A DNA stretch of 64,000 nt from Tateyamaria sp. ANG-S1 (GTDB lineage: Bacteria > Pseudomonadota > Alphaproteobacteria > Rhodobacterales > Rhodobacteraceae): NCBI RefSeq assembly GCF_000814025.1, contig NZ_JWLL01000003.1, positions 1 to 64,000 of the forward strand, written 5' to 3'. Positions 53,117-62,119 of the stretch are shown here, one piece after another. The first letter of the stretch is position 1. Each line of letters opens with the position of its first letter. A program made the translations under genes and the position numbers. The notes beneath the pieces were generated by a model that was not told the DNA's origin, made no database searches, and saw only the letters and a program-made list of their open reading frames with translations.

Positions 53117-55231
53117 ATGGGAAGGCACCTGATCCTCGCCGTCCATGGCATTGGTGAACAGAAACCCGGTGAAACGGTGGATGCCATTGTCGGCGCGGCA
53201 ACCACGGATCTGGTCGATGGCAACAGCACCCAAACGCCAAGGGCGCGTAGAAGCAACGGGCCCGTTGATGTCTACCGCGATCTGATCGAACTGCCGGAAA
53301 AGGAATTCGACGGCACGCCGCGCAAGGCGAAGTTGTTTCCCGTCAATCTGCGCCGGGTGCGTCCCGCGCAAAGCAAAGATAGCGCGAACGAGACTGTCTT
53401 TGCCGAAGTGTTCTGGGCGGACAAGTCCCCCGCCCCCCAAGGGTTCTTTCGCACTGCCTTTGACCTACTCAGTGTGATCCTTGGTTTGGGGTATATCGGC
53501 ATGGACAATGTCGAAAACACGCGCACAAAGCCGTCGATTGCACTGTTTCATGGTTTCACATGGGCGTTCTACGGGCTGGTTGCGCCGCTCAACGCGGTCC
53601 TGCTGATCGGGGCGTTGCTGCTGCTGATTGACGTGACACCCCTCGATATCGGCGTCCATATCCCGACCGCCCTGACGCTGCTTGGACAGGGCCTGATCGC
53701 GCTGGCGATTGCCGCGCTGATCTTTGCAGTTGCGCGGCTCAGCTACCTGATCAGGATTTTCGCAATGGGCCTTGCCGGGTTTGGCGTGCTGATCGTACTG
53801 ATCTGGGCGGCCTATCAGGTGCCTCTGATGGCCTGGCTCGCATATGGGATTGAAACGGCACACGCTTCCATCATGCCATGGTTCGGCGGTTCGGGCGGAC
53901 CGCTCTGTGCTACGCCAACAAAGCCACCAGACAGCTTTCAATTGCGCGCGGATCCGAATGGCTCGCTGGAATGTGTCGTCACGTACACGGTCACATTCCT
54001 CGAGGCATCGTGGTTTCTGACCATTGCGCTGGGTTTCCTTGTCCTTGTCAGCAGCTGGTTCATGCCAAGATCTGCGGCTGAGCCCGCGAATGAGCAATCA
54101 GATACGCTGTATCCAGCGATTGTCGGCGCGATGATCATGTTCTGGATGACATTCACATCGTCATTCTGGTTTTTGTTCCAAAACCTGGTGGCACGTCTCA
54201 GTACTGCGCGCGGGCACCCCGAGCACACACCGATTGCCAAAGCCCACCAACCAGATGGTTTTCTGCACGGCATTTTTCATCGCCAATTCGGTGATGCGCA
54301 GGACACGCTCGGCTTGTCGATCTACGCCCTCGGGTTCTTTCTGCTGGCGGCCTTTACAGTCGTGTTCATACGCCGGTTCAGCCGCGATGCCCTGCGGGCA
54401 GAGAACCCATCGCCCTGGATCGGCCGTGTCATCCTACATCCGTTTTTGTCGTTTTTCCTCAAGCTGTTCGTGGTTGCCATCTTTGCTTTGGCCGTTGCTT
54501 TGTTCCTCGATGCAAGGTTCGACCCCGCATTTATGGCAGAAGGCACATATGTCCGCAGCGCCATGAATGCAGTCGCCTTTGACGAGGCGCGCAACGGGAC
54601 CATCGGTGCCATCGCCCTGGGCCTGGGCGTGTTGATCTACAACTTTCCATCCTTTGTCGCAGGCGCGCTGGGGGTTGTGCGTGACATCGTTTCCTATGCC
54701 GTGCAGGCGCGATGCATCTGCCGTGTGGAAGACGGCAAATACCGGGCGAATTTCATCCTGCGGAACGATATCAACCGACGCTTCACGCGGGTCTTGCACT
54801 ACACGCTGGAAACGATGACGCCATCGCGGATCACGATCATCTCGCATTCCCAAGGCACGGTGATCGCGACACAGATGCTGCAAAGCGGACGGGTCCACGA
54901 CCTACTTGCAAAGTATGGCAACCCGCCGGTGACACTTATCACGATGGGTTCGCCTGTGACACAGGTCTACCGGCACTACTTTCCACACGCTTTCAAGGTG
55001 TCTACGGACAAAATGCCAGACGGTCTGCTTTGGCATAACATCTACCGGATCGACGACTATGTGGGTACGCGGATCGACGAGGATACGGGCGTGAAACAGA
55101 ACCTCGACGTCGATGCCGCCGGTCACTTGGGGTACTTCACCGACTACCAAGTTTGGACCCGGATGTGGGAGGATGTCGGATTTCAGCTGTTTGACAGGCC
55201 GACCGGCAAAGTCAGAGTCACGTCAGGCTAG
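53117..55231 (+). CDS. Large integral-membrane alpha/beta hydrolase-like protein
   Basis: The ATG at 53117 is preferred to a TTG at 53105 because GAGG precedes it; the product has 704 residues. It starts with an alpha/beta-hydrolase-like strand and oxyanion motif (LILAVHGIGEQ), continues with about ten membrane helices (about 110-540), and ends with a lipase-type nucleophile S578 (ISHSQGTVIA), then GSPVTQVYRHYFPH and a possible catalytic H668. The hydrolase core is thus split by the membrane domain. I do not recognise the family. A membrane lipase or acyl hydrolase is the best inference. Confidence 0.65.
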   Translation: MGRHLILAVHGIGEQKPGETVDAIVGAATTDLVDGNSTQTPRARRSNGPVDVYRDLIELPEKEFDGTPRKAKLFPVNLRRVRPAQSKDSANETVFAEVFWADKSPAPQGFFRTAFDLLSVILGLGYIGMDNVENTRTKPSIALFHGFTWAFYGLVAPLNAVLLIGALLLLIDVTPLDIGVHIPTALTLLGQGLIALAIAALIFAVARLSYLIRIFAMGLAGFGVLIVLIWAAYQVPLMAWLAYGIETAHASIMPWFGGSGGPLCATPTKPPDSFQLRADPNGSLECVVTYTVTFLEASWFLTIALGFLVLVSSWFMPRSAAEPANEQSDTLYPAIVGAMIMFWMTFTSSFWFLFQNLVARLSTARGHPEHTPIAKAHQPDGFLHGIFHRQFGDAQDTLGLSIYALGFFLLAAFTVVFIRRFSRDALRAENPSPWIGRVILHPFLSFFLKLFVVAIFALAVALFLDARFDPAFMAEGTYVRSAMNAVAFDEARNGTIGAIALGLGVLIYNFPSFVAGALGVVRDIVSYAVQARCICRVEDGKYRANFILRNDINRRFTRVLHYTLETMTPSRITIISHSQGTVIATQMLQSGRVHDLLAKYGNPPVTLITMGSPVTQVYRHYFPHAFKVSTDKMPDGLLWHNIYRIDDYVGTRIDEDTGVKQNLDVDAAGHLGYFTDYQVWTRMWEDVGFQLFDRPTGKVRVTSG

Positions 55232-55250
55232 AACAGCTACACGCGCCGCA

Positions 55251-55961
55251 TCACCGTAAAATAAGCGGTTGCTTCAGCCAGTCGCGCAGCGCCTGCGTTG
55301 TTTCGGCTGGTGCTTCAAGTGTCGGCAAATGCCCTGCATCCTCCAGCACCTTCAATTCCGCGCCCGGGATCAGCTCCGCCATGAACGTGTGCCGCTTAAC
55401 CGGACACAGCGCATCATGCGCGCCGCACAGCACAAGCGTCGGCACCTTGCACTTGCGCAACGTGCCCTGTTGGTCGCGGCGGCGCTGCAGGGCGCGGGAT
55501 TGGCGGACAAACACGTCGGGCCCCAGCGCATCGGCCATATCCATGACCAGGGCCAGGATCTCATCAACATACGGACCGGGTGCAAGGTAGTTCGGCTTCA
55601 TCTCGTCCCGCATCACCTCGTGCATCCGGCCCGTACGCACCTTGACGATCTGGGGCTCGCGCGCGGCGGCGATCTGCGGCGTCTCGGCCAGCGGATTGGT
55701 GTCCATCAGTGCCAGCCGTGTGATCCGGTCAGGGGCGCGGCGCAACAGCTCCATCGCCACGATCCCGCCCATCGACAGACCGGCAAGGGCAAAGCGCTGG
55801 GGCAGTTCGTCAAGAAGACCGCTTGCAATCTCCTCGATCCGTTCCCCGCGGGTAACGGGCGCCACCATGACAGAAAACTCAGAGGACAACTCGGCGATCT
55901 GCGGGCCGAAGAGCCGCGCGTCGCACATCATTCCGGGAAGAAAAACAAGGGGTTCAGCCAT
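55251..55961 (-). CDS. Alpha/beta hydrolase
   Basis: The 236-residue protein starts MAEPLVFLPGMMCDARLFGP and has the nucleophile S63 in GLSMGGIVAM and a probable H211 in EDAGHLPT. It is of the esterase/lyase-like alpha/beta-hydrolase group; the substrate is unknown. It converges on the large membrane hydrolase gene with 19 bases between. Confidence 0.88.
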   Translation of the reverse strand: MAEPLVFLPGMMCDARLFGPQIAELSSEFSVMVAPVTRGERIEEIASGLLDELPQRFALAGLSMGGIVAMELLRRAPDRITRLALMDTNPLAETPQIAAAREPQIVKVRTGRMHEVMRDEMKPNYLAPGPYVDEILALVMDMADALGPDVFVRQSRALQRRRDQQGTLRKCKVPTLVLCGAHDALCPVKRHTFMAELIPGAELKVLEDAGHLPTLEAPAETTQALRDWLKQPLILR

Positions 55962-56069
55962 GCCCCTGCCCTGCGCGTTTCGCCATGCTCTGCCTGTCTT
56001 CGCCTTGTCGTTTACTTTTAGCTAACCATGACCCGACCGCACAGGCACCACAAGCCCTGCCGCTAGGTA

Positions 56070-57122
56070 TCAGCTTTTAATTTGATCCCAGAACAGCGCC
56101 AGATGACGGCTGACAATCTCGTTATAGCGATCTGATTGCTTAAGTCGCGCAAGACCTGCGTTGAAGCGGTAGAGATGCGCGGTCCCCCGCCAATGCTTTT
56201 TCGAGATAAGCACGTGCAACCCCTCAACCGACACCGGCCGCGACAGGGGTGCAACCCGGTCGGTCAGGTCCATCTCGAACATCTTCTGCACGCCCAGAAA
56301 CTCGTTCAACGCCACAGCGTCCACCTCACCCGCGACCAGCATGTTGAAGCAGTCGTCCGGGGTGGCAGGTTGTTTCAGCGTCACCAGCCCTTCCGACAGC
56401 CACCGCCTGTCCGAGCGGTCGAGGTCATGGGTAAAGTACCCGGCGGGGCGGCACAGCGTCTTGCCGTGCAGGTCACTGTCCTGGTCGAAGGTGAACGGGT
56501 TGTCGCCGTGCGCAAAGAGCAAGATGACCAGATCGACCAGCGGGTCCGAGAAATGGAAATTTGCACAGCGCTCATTCGACGGGTTGCCCGCGCAGTCCGG
56601 TTTGAACCACGGGAACCCCATGTCGAATTCCTTGCTGTCGAGCATGGGAAAGAGGTGCTTGGACCAGTCGTTTTCCCATTCGATGGAGTATGTGAGCGGG
56701 TTCGGCGTTGCCTCGAACGCGGCATTGACCAATTCGGTCAGCATCCCCTGCCCCGGCCAGTCAAGATCGGTGAAGGGTGCGTAATTCGATGCGGTGACAA
56801 GCTTGATTTCCGCCTCGGCCTCCTGCTGCAAGGGCTTGGGATCGGCCTGAACCACCGGCGCAGGTGCTGCAGGCTGGGCAGCGACATTGGGGCATGGAAT
56901 CGACAGCACCGTCCCTGCGGGCAGATCCAAGAGGCTGCCGCCCTGGATGTCTGGGTTGTTGTAGAAGATCAGCGACCAGCGGGACAAATCGCCAAGCTGA
57001 TCTTCGGCGATGGAAAAGAGCGTGTCGCCAGGTGCCACCACAACTGAAGGCTCGCACGCCATGGCGGCAGACCCGACACCGAGCGTGGCCGTTACCGACA
57101 AGGCGAAGCTGCGCACTGACAT
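56070..57122 (-). CDS. LysM-solute-binding protein fusion, copy 2
   Basis: The 350-residue exported protein has a signal peptide (about 1-22), a LysM domain (VVVAPGDTLFSIAEDQLG through LPAGTVLSIPC, about 27-76), a Pro/Ala/Gln-rich linker, then a family 3 solute-binding domain (IKLVTASNYAPFTDLDWPG through DRYNEIVSRHLALFW). It is about half identical by eye to its neighbour. The start overlaps that gene's stop by one base (TGATG), showing coupling. LysM should hold it at the cell wall. There is no permease nearby. Function unknown. Confidence 0.85.
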   Translation of the reverse strand: MSVRSFALSVTATLGVGSAAMACEPSVVVAPGDTLFSIAEDQLGDLSRWSLIFYNNPDIQGGSLLDLPAGTVLSIPCPNVAAQPAAPAPVVQADPKPLQQEAEAEIKLVTASNYAPFTDLDWPGQGMLTELVNAAFEATPNPLTYSIEWENDWSKHLFPMLDSKEFDMGFPWFKPDCAGNPSNERCANFHFSDPLVDLVILLFAHGDNPFTFDQDSDLHGKTLCRPAGYFTHDLDRSDRRWLSEGLVTLKQPATPDDCFNMLVAGEVDAVALNEFLGVQKMFEMDLTDRVAPLSRPVSVEGLHVLISKKHWRGTAHLYRFNAGLARLKQSDRYNEIVSRHLALFWDQIKS

Positions 57123-58198
57123 CAGAACTCCGCCCAGATCTTGGACATATGCCTGTCGATCACCTGCTGGTATGCGCCCGACAGCTTGATGGCATCGAGG
57201 CCCCCATTGATCGTGGACAGAAGCGCGTCCGCCTGCGGGTGATCCTTGTGCACCAGCACATGCAGCCCTTCGATGGAGACCGGGCGGCCCTGCACCACTT
57301 CGACTTGATCCTTCAGCCCCAGATCCTTGATGGCAGAGCGGCCGGTGAACTCATTCATGGCCACTGCGTCCACCTCGCCCGCGACAAGCATGTCAAAGCA
57401 GCCCTTGACCGTCTGTGGCCGTTTCAAGGTGATCTTGCCATCGGAAATCCAGCGCCGGTCTGCGCGGTCCAGATCATGGGTGAAATAGCCCGCCGGACGG
57501 CAGAGAGTGCGCCCTTCGATGTCGCTGTCCTGGGCGAAGGGGATGGGCCGCGTCTTGTCCACGAACAGCAGGATCAGCATCTCGAACATCGGGTCTGAGA
57601 AATGGAAATTCGTGCAGCGGTAATTGTCGGGCGAGCCTGCACAATCGGGTTTGTACCAGGGAAAGGCCATGTCCATCATCGCGTTGGTCATCAGCGGATC
57701 CAGATGCGAGGACCAGTCGTTGACCCAGTGGACGTTGTAATTGTCCGCCGATTGCGAGCTTTGCATGGCGGTGCGCACCACGTCAGTGATCAGCCCCTCG
57801 TTTTCCAGCGCCTGGTCGGTAAAGGGGGCGAAGTCACCGGCGGTCACGAGGTTGATGGACTGTTCCAGTTTGCGACGCGACGGGGTGGCAGCCGATGCTG
57901 TCTGGATCGCTGGCGCTGCGACAGTGGCGTTGCCGCCCGGCAGGCCCACAGGCAGCCCATCGATGCAGCCCAGCCGCAATTCCATGCCCACGCGCAAGGC
58001 ATTGGGGTTCTCGCCGATCACCGACAGGTTGTTGCGGTGCACTTCGGTCCAGGTGGCGGCATTCTTGTACTGGCGGTCGGCGATCAGCGATAGGCTGTCA
58101 CCGCGCTGCACCGTGTAGACGCCACCACAGGACTGGGCGGTTGCAACAGTGGCAGATCCGGCCAGCGCAAGCGCCGCCGCCCCCAAGAATCGTTTCAT
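57122..58198 (-). CDS. LysM-solute-binding protein fusion, copy 1
   Basis: The start MKRFLGAAALALAGSATVAT at 58198 gives 358 residues. It has a signal peptide, LysM (VYTVQRGDSLSLIADRQYK through VGMELRLGC, about 28-79), a Gly/Ala-rich linker and a family 3 binding domain sharing with its neighbour GYFTHDLDR, FPWYKPDCAG, NFHFSDP and LVAGEVDAVA. It is the first gene of the tandem pair. Peptidoglycan-anchored solute capture or sensing is the best guess. Confidence 0.85.
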   Translation of the reverse strand: MKRFLGAAALALAGSATVATAQSCGGVYTVQRGDSLSLIADRQYKNAATWTEVHRNNLSVIGENPNALRVGMELRLGCIDGLPVGLPGGNATVAAPAIQTASAATPSRRKLEQSINLVTAGDFAPFTDQALENEGLITDVVRTAMQSSQSADNYNVHWVNDWSSHLDPLMTNAMMDMAFPWYKPDCAGSPDNYRCTNFHFSDPMFEMLILLFVDKTRPIPFAQDSDIEGRTLCRPAGYFTHDLDRADRRWISDGKITLKRPQTVKGCFDMLVAGEVDAVAMNEFTGRSAIKDLGLKDQVEVVQGRPVSIEGLHVLVHKDHPQADALLSTINGGLDAIKLSGAYQQVIDRHMSKIWAEF

Positions 58199-58322
58199 TA
58201 CCCGTTCCCCCAGGATGTATTTGGGCGACAAAATCCCTTATTTTGCTGGGCTACGTCAACTCACAAACCAGATATTGCGCGCAAGTATATTGGTTGACAG
58301 TTCGCGCATCAGGCGCACCGCA

Positions 58323-58955
58323 TCAGGGGTAGGCGATTCCTCGGAATGGCGGGAAATCTGCGTAACGCCGCTGACGTTGCGCCAAGGGCTCGGTTGGGTT
58401 TTCGCCCCTTCGCAGAAGCAGCCCCCTGGGCGCGATGTAGCTACCAATCATGCGATGCGGGACCGGTCGCCAATCAAGGTTAAAGGCGCAGAGCTTGGGA
58501 AAGAACCACATGCCTGAATATGGCAGGTGGTCGTGGATCCACCATGCGAGGTCCCGCCAGTCGCGCCCCTGTTCGTATTGGTCCGTGAACCAAGGGATCG
58601 CGAGCGACGTGCCAGCAATGGCCTTGTCCCCGTCCGCCCAGTCCCAGATGTGGCATTCGATGGGGTTGTCGTTGCGCGCGCAGTTCAGCTTGTTGTCATT
58701 GCCATATTGGTTGAGTTCGTGCGAACGGTAGCCCGAGCGGATGGCGAGACGTCCAAAGGTTTCCTCAAGCGGGTCGAGGAGTTGGGTGCAAAGCTCCCGC
58801 CCGTTGGCGATAGCGAGGTTCGGATCGCGCGGCAGGTTCTGGATCTGGTGGTAGTTGCCGATCTCGGAATAGAGAAAGTCTCGCACGTAGAAATGTTTCG
58901 ACAGCCGGACGCGCCCGAGGGTTTCGAGGCTCCACATGCTGCCGGGGCGGCGCAT
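58323..58955 (-). CDS. Hypothetical protein with peptidase-M15-like segment
   Basis: The 210-residue protein contains SKHFYVRDFLYSEIGNYHQI and LEETFGRLAIRSGYRSHELN, which resemble the start and the S-G-Y-R-S motif of M15A-type DD-carboxypeptidases/murein-binding domains. The usual H-x-D zinc ligands are not obvious; the C-terminal half (WDWADGDKAIAG, WWIHDHLPYSGMWFFP) is unfamiliar. There is no signal peptide. It starts at the stop of the upstream hydrolase gene (one-base overlap). Function unknown. Confidence 0.5.
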   Translation of the reverse strand: MRRPGSMWSLETLGRVRLSKHFYVRDFLYSEIGNYHQIQNLPRDPNLAIANGRELCTQLLDPLEETFGRLAIRSGYRSHELNQYGNDNKLNCARNDNPIECHIWDWADGDKAIAGTSLAIPWFTDQYEQGRDWRDLAWWIHDHLPYSGMWFFPKLCAFNLDWRPVPHRMIGSYIAPRGLLLRRGENPTEPLAQRQRRYADFPPFRGIAYP

Positions 58956-59836
58956 CAGTCGAGCCTCCTGATCCAGTCGAGCATGCCTGTGACCGCAGTT
59001 TCCGTCTGCCCCGGCGACAGGATGTCACCCACAACCACGTGGCTTTCGATGTCGTCCTTCTCTGTCAGGATCGGGTGCACCGTCTGCCTCGGAGCCCCCC
59101 AGGCTGCGGCAATAGTTCTGGTGCGGTCCGACAGCACGATGTTGTCCTGTTCGGCGTACCAGAAGAGCGCCGGGATCGTTTGTTTGCCGTGGTCCAGCGC
59201 ATGTACTCGGTCGATCAGCGGCACCATCGGCATGACCGCGATGCTAGGATAGTCGAGTGTCCAGTAGGTGGCATGCCGGTCGCTGCGCGCAACAAAGGTG
59301 CGCCGCCTACCGCCAATCCAGGGCAGCCAATGGCGGGCCAGCGGCCATTTCAGCAGGGGCGCCAACGGGTTGTTGATGCCGTAGTTGGGGGCGACGAAGA
59401 TGAAGCCTGCAACACCTTCCATCACGTCCTTGTCTTGCGAAAGCGCCGTGACGATCGTGCCGCCGGTCGAGGTGCTGATGACGATGATCCTGTCGCCCAC
59501 AGCCCGCGCGGCTGTCAGCGCTTCGGTAACGTCGTCGGTCCAAGCGTCCGGCGTGGCCTCAGCCATGGCGTCGGGCGCGCGCCCGTGGCCGGCAAGCCGG
59601 GTGTAGACGAGGTTTGCGCCCAGTTCGCCCGCGATGCGGTCGGGGACGGGGCGGATTTCCTCGGACGAGGCGGAAAAGCCGTGGATGTAGACCACGACCC
59701 AATCCGTGCGGGTGCCGGGTGTGGTGGCCCAGATCACCCGCTTTTCCGTGCCCGGTTTGATGTCGGTGAACTGCGCTTCGGTTTCGGCAAAATAGGCGTC
59801 GATATCGGGGCCGATTCGAGTGGGGTCAAAGGGCAT
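58955..59836 (-). CDS. Alpha/beta hydrolase (serine hydrolase type)
   Basis: The 293-residue protein has VVVYIHGFSASSEE as the oxyanion region, and the nucleophile in VISTSTGGTIVTA. The pattern is near to monoacylglycerol-lipase-type esterases. The start overlaps the upstream transporter gene by 11 bases, and its stop overlaps the next gene by one base, so the three genes are translationally coupled. Confidence 0.87.
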   Translation of the reverse strand: MPFDPTRIGPDIDAYFAETEAQFTDIKPGTEKRVIWATTPGTRTDWVVVYIHGFSASSEEIRPVPDRIAGELGANLVYTRLAGHGRAPDAMAEATPDAWTDDVTEALTAARAVGDRIIVISTSTGGTIVTALSQDKDVMEGVAGFIFVAPNYGINNPLAPLLKWPLARHWLPWIGGRRRTFVARSDRHATYWTLDYPSIAVMPMVPLIDRVHALDHGKQTIPALFWYAEQDNIVLSDRTRTIAAAWGAPRQTVHPILTEKDDIESHVVVGDILSPGQTETAVTGMLDWIRRLD

Positions 59837-61172
59837 GGTCGGCTCTCAGAAGCGCTCGGGCGCGGGGGCGGTAGATCAGCAGGAGGCCGATGATGGAGAG
59901 GGCGAGGATGAGTGCAGGCAGCAGCGTGATCGACAGGCGCAGCGCGCCAATGGCGGCATCCGTCTGGTCAGTGACGCCTTGGGTTGTTTCCTGCCAGCCA
60001 TAGGTGGCCAGCACAAGGCCCAGCAGCAGCGGGGCGATGGCGTTGGCTACTTTCTGGCCGAATATCCAGACGGCGGAGAACGCCCCTTCGATCGCCGCAC
60101 CGGTCTCACGCCGTGTGACGTCCATGAGGTCGGGGAACATGGCCCAGGGGATCTGTTGGTAGGCGCCGTTGGTCATGCCGGCGAGGACGAACATGCCTGC
60201 CATGAGCGTGGTGTTTGTGCTGGGTAACAGCGTGTAGAGCGTGCTGAGCAACGCGATGTAGAGGACGAGCCCGAGGATCAGGGCCTGAAGCTTGCCAAGG
60301 CGCCCGGAGGCGAGCACCCAGATGATCTGACTGAGGATCGCGCCCACCACAAAGGCTGCAAAGAGCAACGACAGCATCGACAGCGCTTGCACGGCACCGC
60401 TGAGCATTGTGTCGCCGGTGTCCTGCACGAGGTAGAGCGCGGCAAAGGGCAGACCGGCGGTGATGGTCGAGACGGCGAGGGTCATGACGCCGTATAGCAC
60501 AACGAGCGTAGCAAATGCCGGGTTTGAAAGGACGAGCCGCAGGGAGGCCATAAGGCCGACCTCGCTGCTGTGTTCGATCCGGGGGGCCCTGCGCGTAAAC
60601 CAGACCGAGGCCCAAATGGGCAGCACCATCAACGGGGCCGCGATCAGCATCGCACCGTCATAGCCCTGGCCCTGTGCAAGGCCGGGGATCACGGCGCCGC
60701 CGATCAGGATACCGATGGACGCAAAGGCCATGCGCCAGCCGGTCATGGCAGAGCGTTCGCGGGGGTCCTGGGTCATCTCCCCTGCCGTCGCGCCGTAAGG
60801 GATCACGACCATGGTGAAGCCGATGGTTGCCACGACAAAGAAGCCTGCGACCCAGAGGGCGCCGGATGTACCGGTTGCAGGAGACATGAACATGGCCACG
60901 GTCCCTGCCGTCATCACCAAGGCACCTACGATCATCCAGGGCGCGCGACGGCCCCAGCGGCTTTGCGTGTTGTCCGACAGGTAGCCGACGAGCGGATCGG
61001 TGATGATGTCAAAGGCCAGAATGCCCGTGGTGATCATTCCCGCAATGGCAACTGGCACCCCAAGCACGGAAGTCAGGAAGGCAAGTACAAGCAATTGCTT
61101 GGCCACCACAAAGACCACGATGCCCATGTCCGCTAGGCCCCAGCCTGCTTTTTGTCCGCGCGACAGCGCCAT
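59826..61172 (-). CDS. MFS transporter of the GPH (glycoside-pentoside-hexuronide) type
   Basis: The ATG at 61172 follows GGGGAGGGGACGTT and gives 448 residues with twelve membrane helices. DPLVGYLSDNTQSRWGRRAP is the GPH/MFS_2 signature between helices 2 and 3. GPH proteins are sugar:cation symporters, though many are divergent. It heads a transporter-hydrolase-M15-like group. Confidence 0.85.
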   Translation of the reverse strand: MALSRGQKAGWGLADMGIVVFVVAKQLLVLAFLTSVLGVPVAIAGMITTGILAFDIITDPLVGYLSDNTQSRWGRRAPWMIVGALVMTAGTVAMFMSPATGTSGALWVAGFFVVATIGFTMVVIPYGATAGEMTQDPRERSAMTGWRMAFASIGILIGGAVIPGLAQGQGYDGAMLIAAPLMVLPIWASVWFTRRAPRIEHSSEVGLMASLRLVLSNPAFATLVVLYGVMTLAVSTITAGLPFAALYLVQDTGDTMLSGAVQALSMLSLLFAAFVVGAILSQIIWVLASGRLGKLQALILGLVLYIALLSTLYTLLPSTNTTLMAGMFVLAGMTNGAYQQIPWAMFPDLMDVTRRETGAAIEGAFSAVWIFGQKVANAIAPLLLGLVLATYGWQETTQGVTDQTDAAIGALRLSITLLPALILALSIIGLLLIYRPRARALLRADHAL

Positions 61173-61244
61173 AACGTCCCCTCCCCAGGTCCGGTTTTGC
61201 GCCACCTTGTCCAAAATCGGCCCCAGCGCCAACAAAACGCGACG

Positions 61245-61997
61245 TCACGCGGAGAGTGTGCTGACCTCCTCCACCGCCCGTTCGATCAGGCGCAGGCACG
61301 TGTCGTCGGAGAACCGGTGATCCGCATCCTTGACCAGAGTGAGCCGCATGTCAGGGCTGTCAGCGTGGTTCAGAAGGCGGACGGCCGTTTCAGTGCTGAC
61401 CGCCGTGTCGGCAGTGCCTTGAAGGCAACGGACGGAGAATGGCAGGGAAAGTGGTTCGCGCAGGACCAGGTTGTTGCGCCCATCCTCGATCAACCGTTTG
61501 GTGATGATGTAGGGCTCCATGTAGTCCGACGGCATTGCGATCTGACCCTTCGCCTCAAGCTCGGCCTTTTGCGCGTCTGTGAAGCTGGCCCAGTAACCAT
61601 CCTCGGTGAAATCCGGCGCAGCAGCGATGGTGACTAGGCCCGCCAACCGATCGGCATGTGCACGGGCATAAAGCAGCGATTGCCAGCCGCCCATGGAACT
61701 GCCGACGACAATCAACTTGCCGGTTGTGAGCGTGTCTAGGGCATGCGCCGTGTCTTCAGCCCAGTCGCCGATGCATCCCTCTTCAAATGTACCTGAGCTT
61801 TCTCCGTGGCCGGAATAGTCGAACCGTAGAAAAGCGCGGCCCTGCGCGCGGCACCATGCTTCAAGGTGGATCGCCTTCGTCCCCTCCATGTCGGATTTCA
61901 GACCACCCAGAAACACGACAAACGGCCCCGACCCGTCGGTCCGGCGGTAGGCCAGCCGCCGTCCGTGTGGTGTCTCAAGATAGTCCGGTCCGCTCAT
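61245..61997 (-). CDS. Alpha/beta hydrolase
   Basis: The ATG at 61997 has AGGAGG six bases upstream, so it is preferred over 62003 and 62060; it gives 250 residues. Motifs are RFDYSGHGESSG, nucleophile S101 in VGSSMGGW and the histidine in DADHRFSD. It is of the carboxylesterase group close to the human ABHD10-like proteins. It is divergent from the ArsR-SRPBCC regulator. Confidence 0.9.
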   Translation of the reverse strand: MSGPDYLETPHGRRLAYRRTDGSGPFVVFLGGLKSDMEGTKAIHLEAWCRAQGRAFLRFDYSGHGESSGTFEEGCIGDWAEDTAHALDTLTTGKLIVVGSSMGGWQSLLYARAHADRLAGLVTIAAAPDFTEDGYWASFTDAQKAELEAKGQIAMPSDYMEPYIITKRLIEDGRNNLVLREPLSLPFSVRCLQGTADTAVSTETAVRLLNHADSPDMRLTLVKDADHRFSDDTCLRLIERAVEEVSTLSA

Positions 61998-62080
61998 GTC
62001 CATCCTCCTGCGTTTTGGCGGATCATCCTGAAGGATTTCGCGACTGTCCATCCCGGTCATTACAAATTCTATAGGTTACC

Positions 62081-62100
62081 ATATTGTCACGTGACTATAT
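62081..62100. promoter_or_regulatory. 20-bp near-perfect palindrome ATATTGTCAC/GTGACTATAT
   Basis: Only one of ten pairs is mismatched. It lies 20 bases upstream of the ArsR-SRPBCC start and in the divergent region shared with the hydrolase gene. A second GTGA-N8-TCAC pair overlaps it. ArsR-family regulators bind such AT-rich dyads next to their own start. Confidence 0.65.
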
Positions 62101-62119
62101 AATCACATATAAGAATTCC

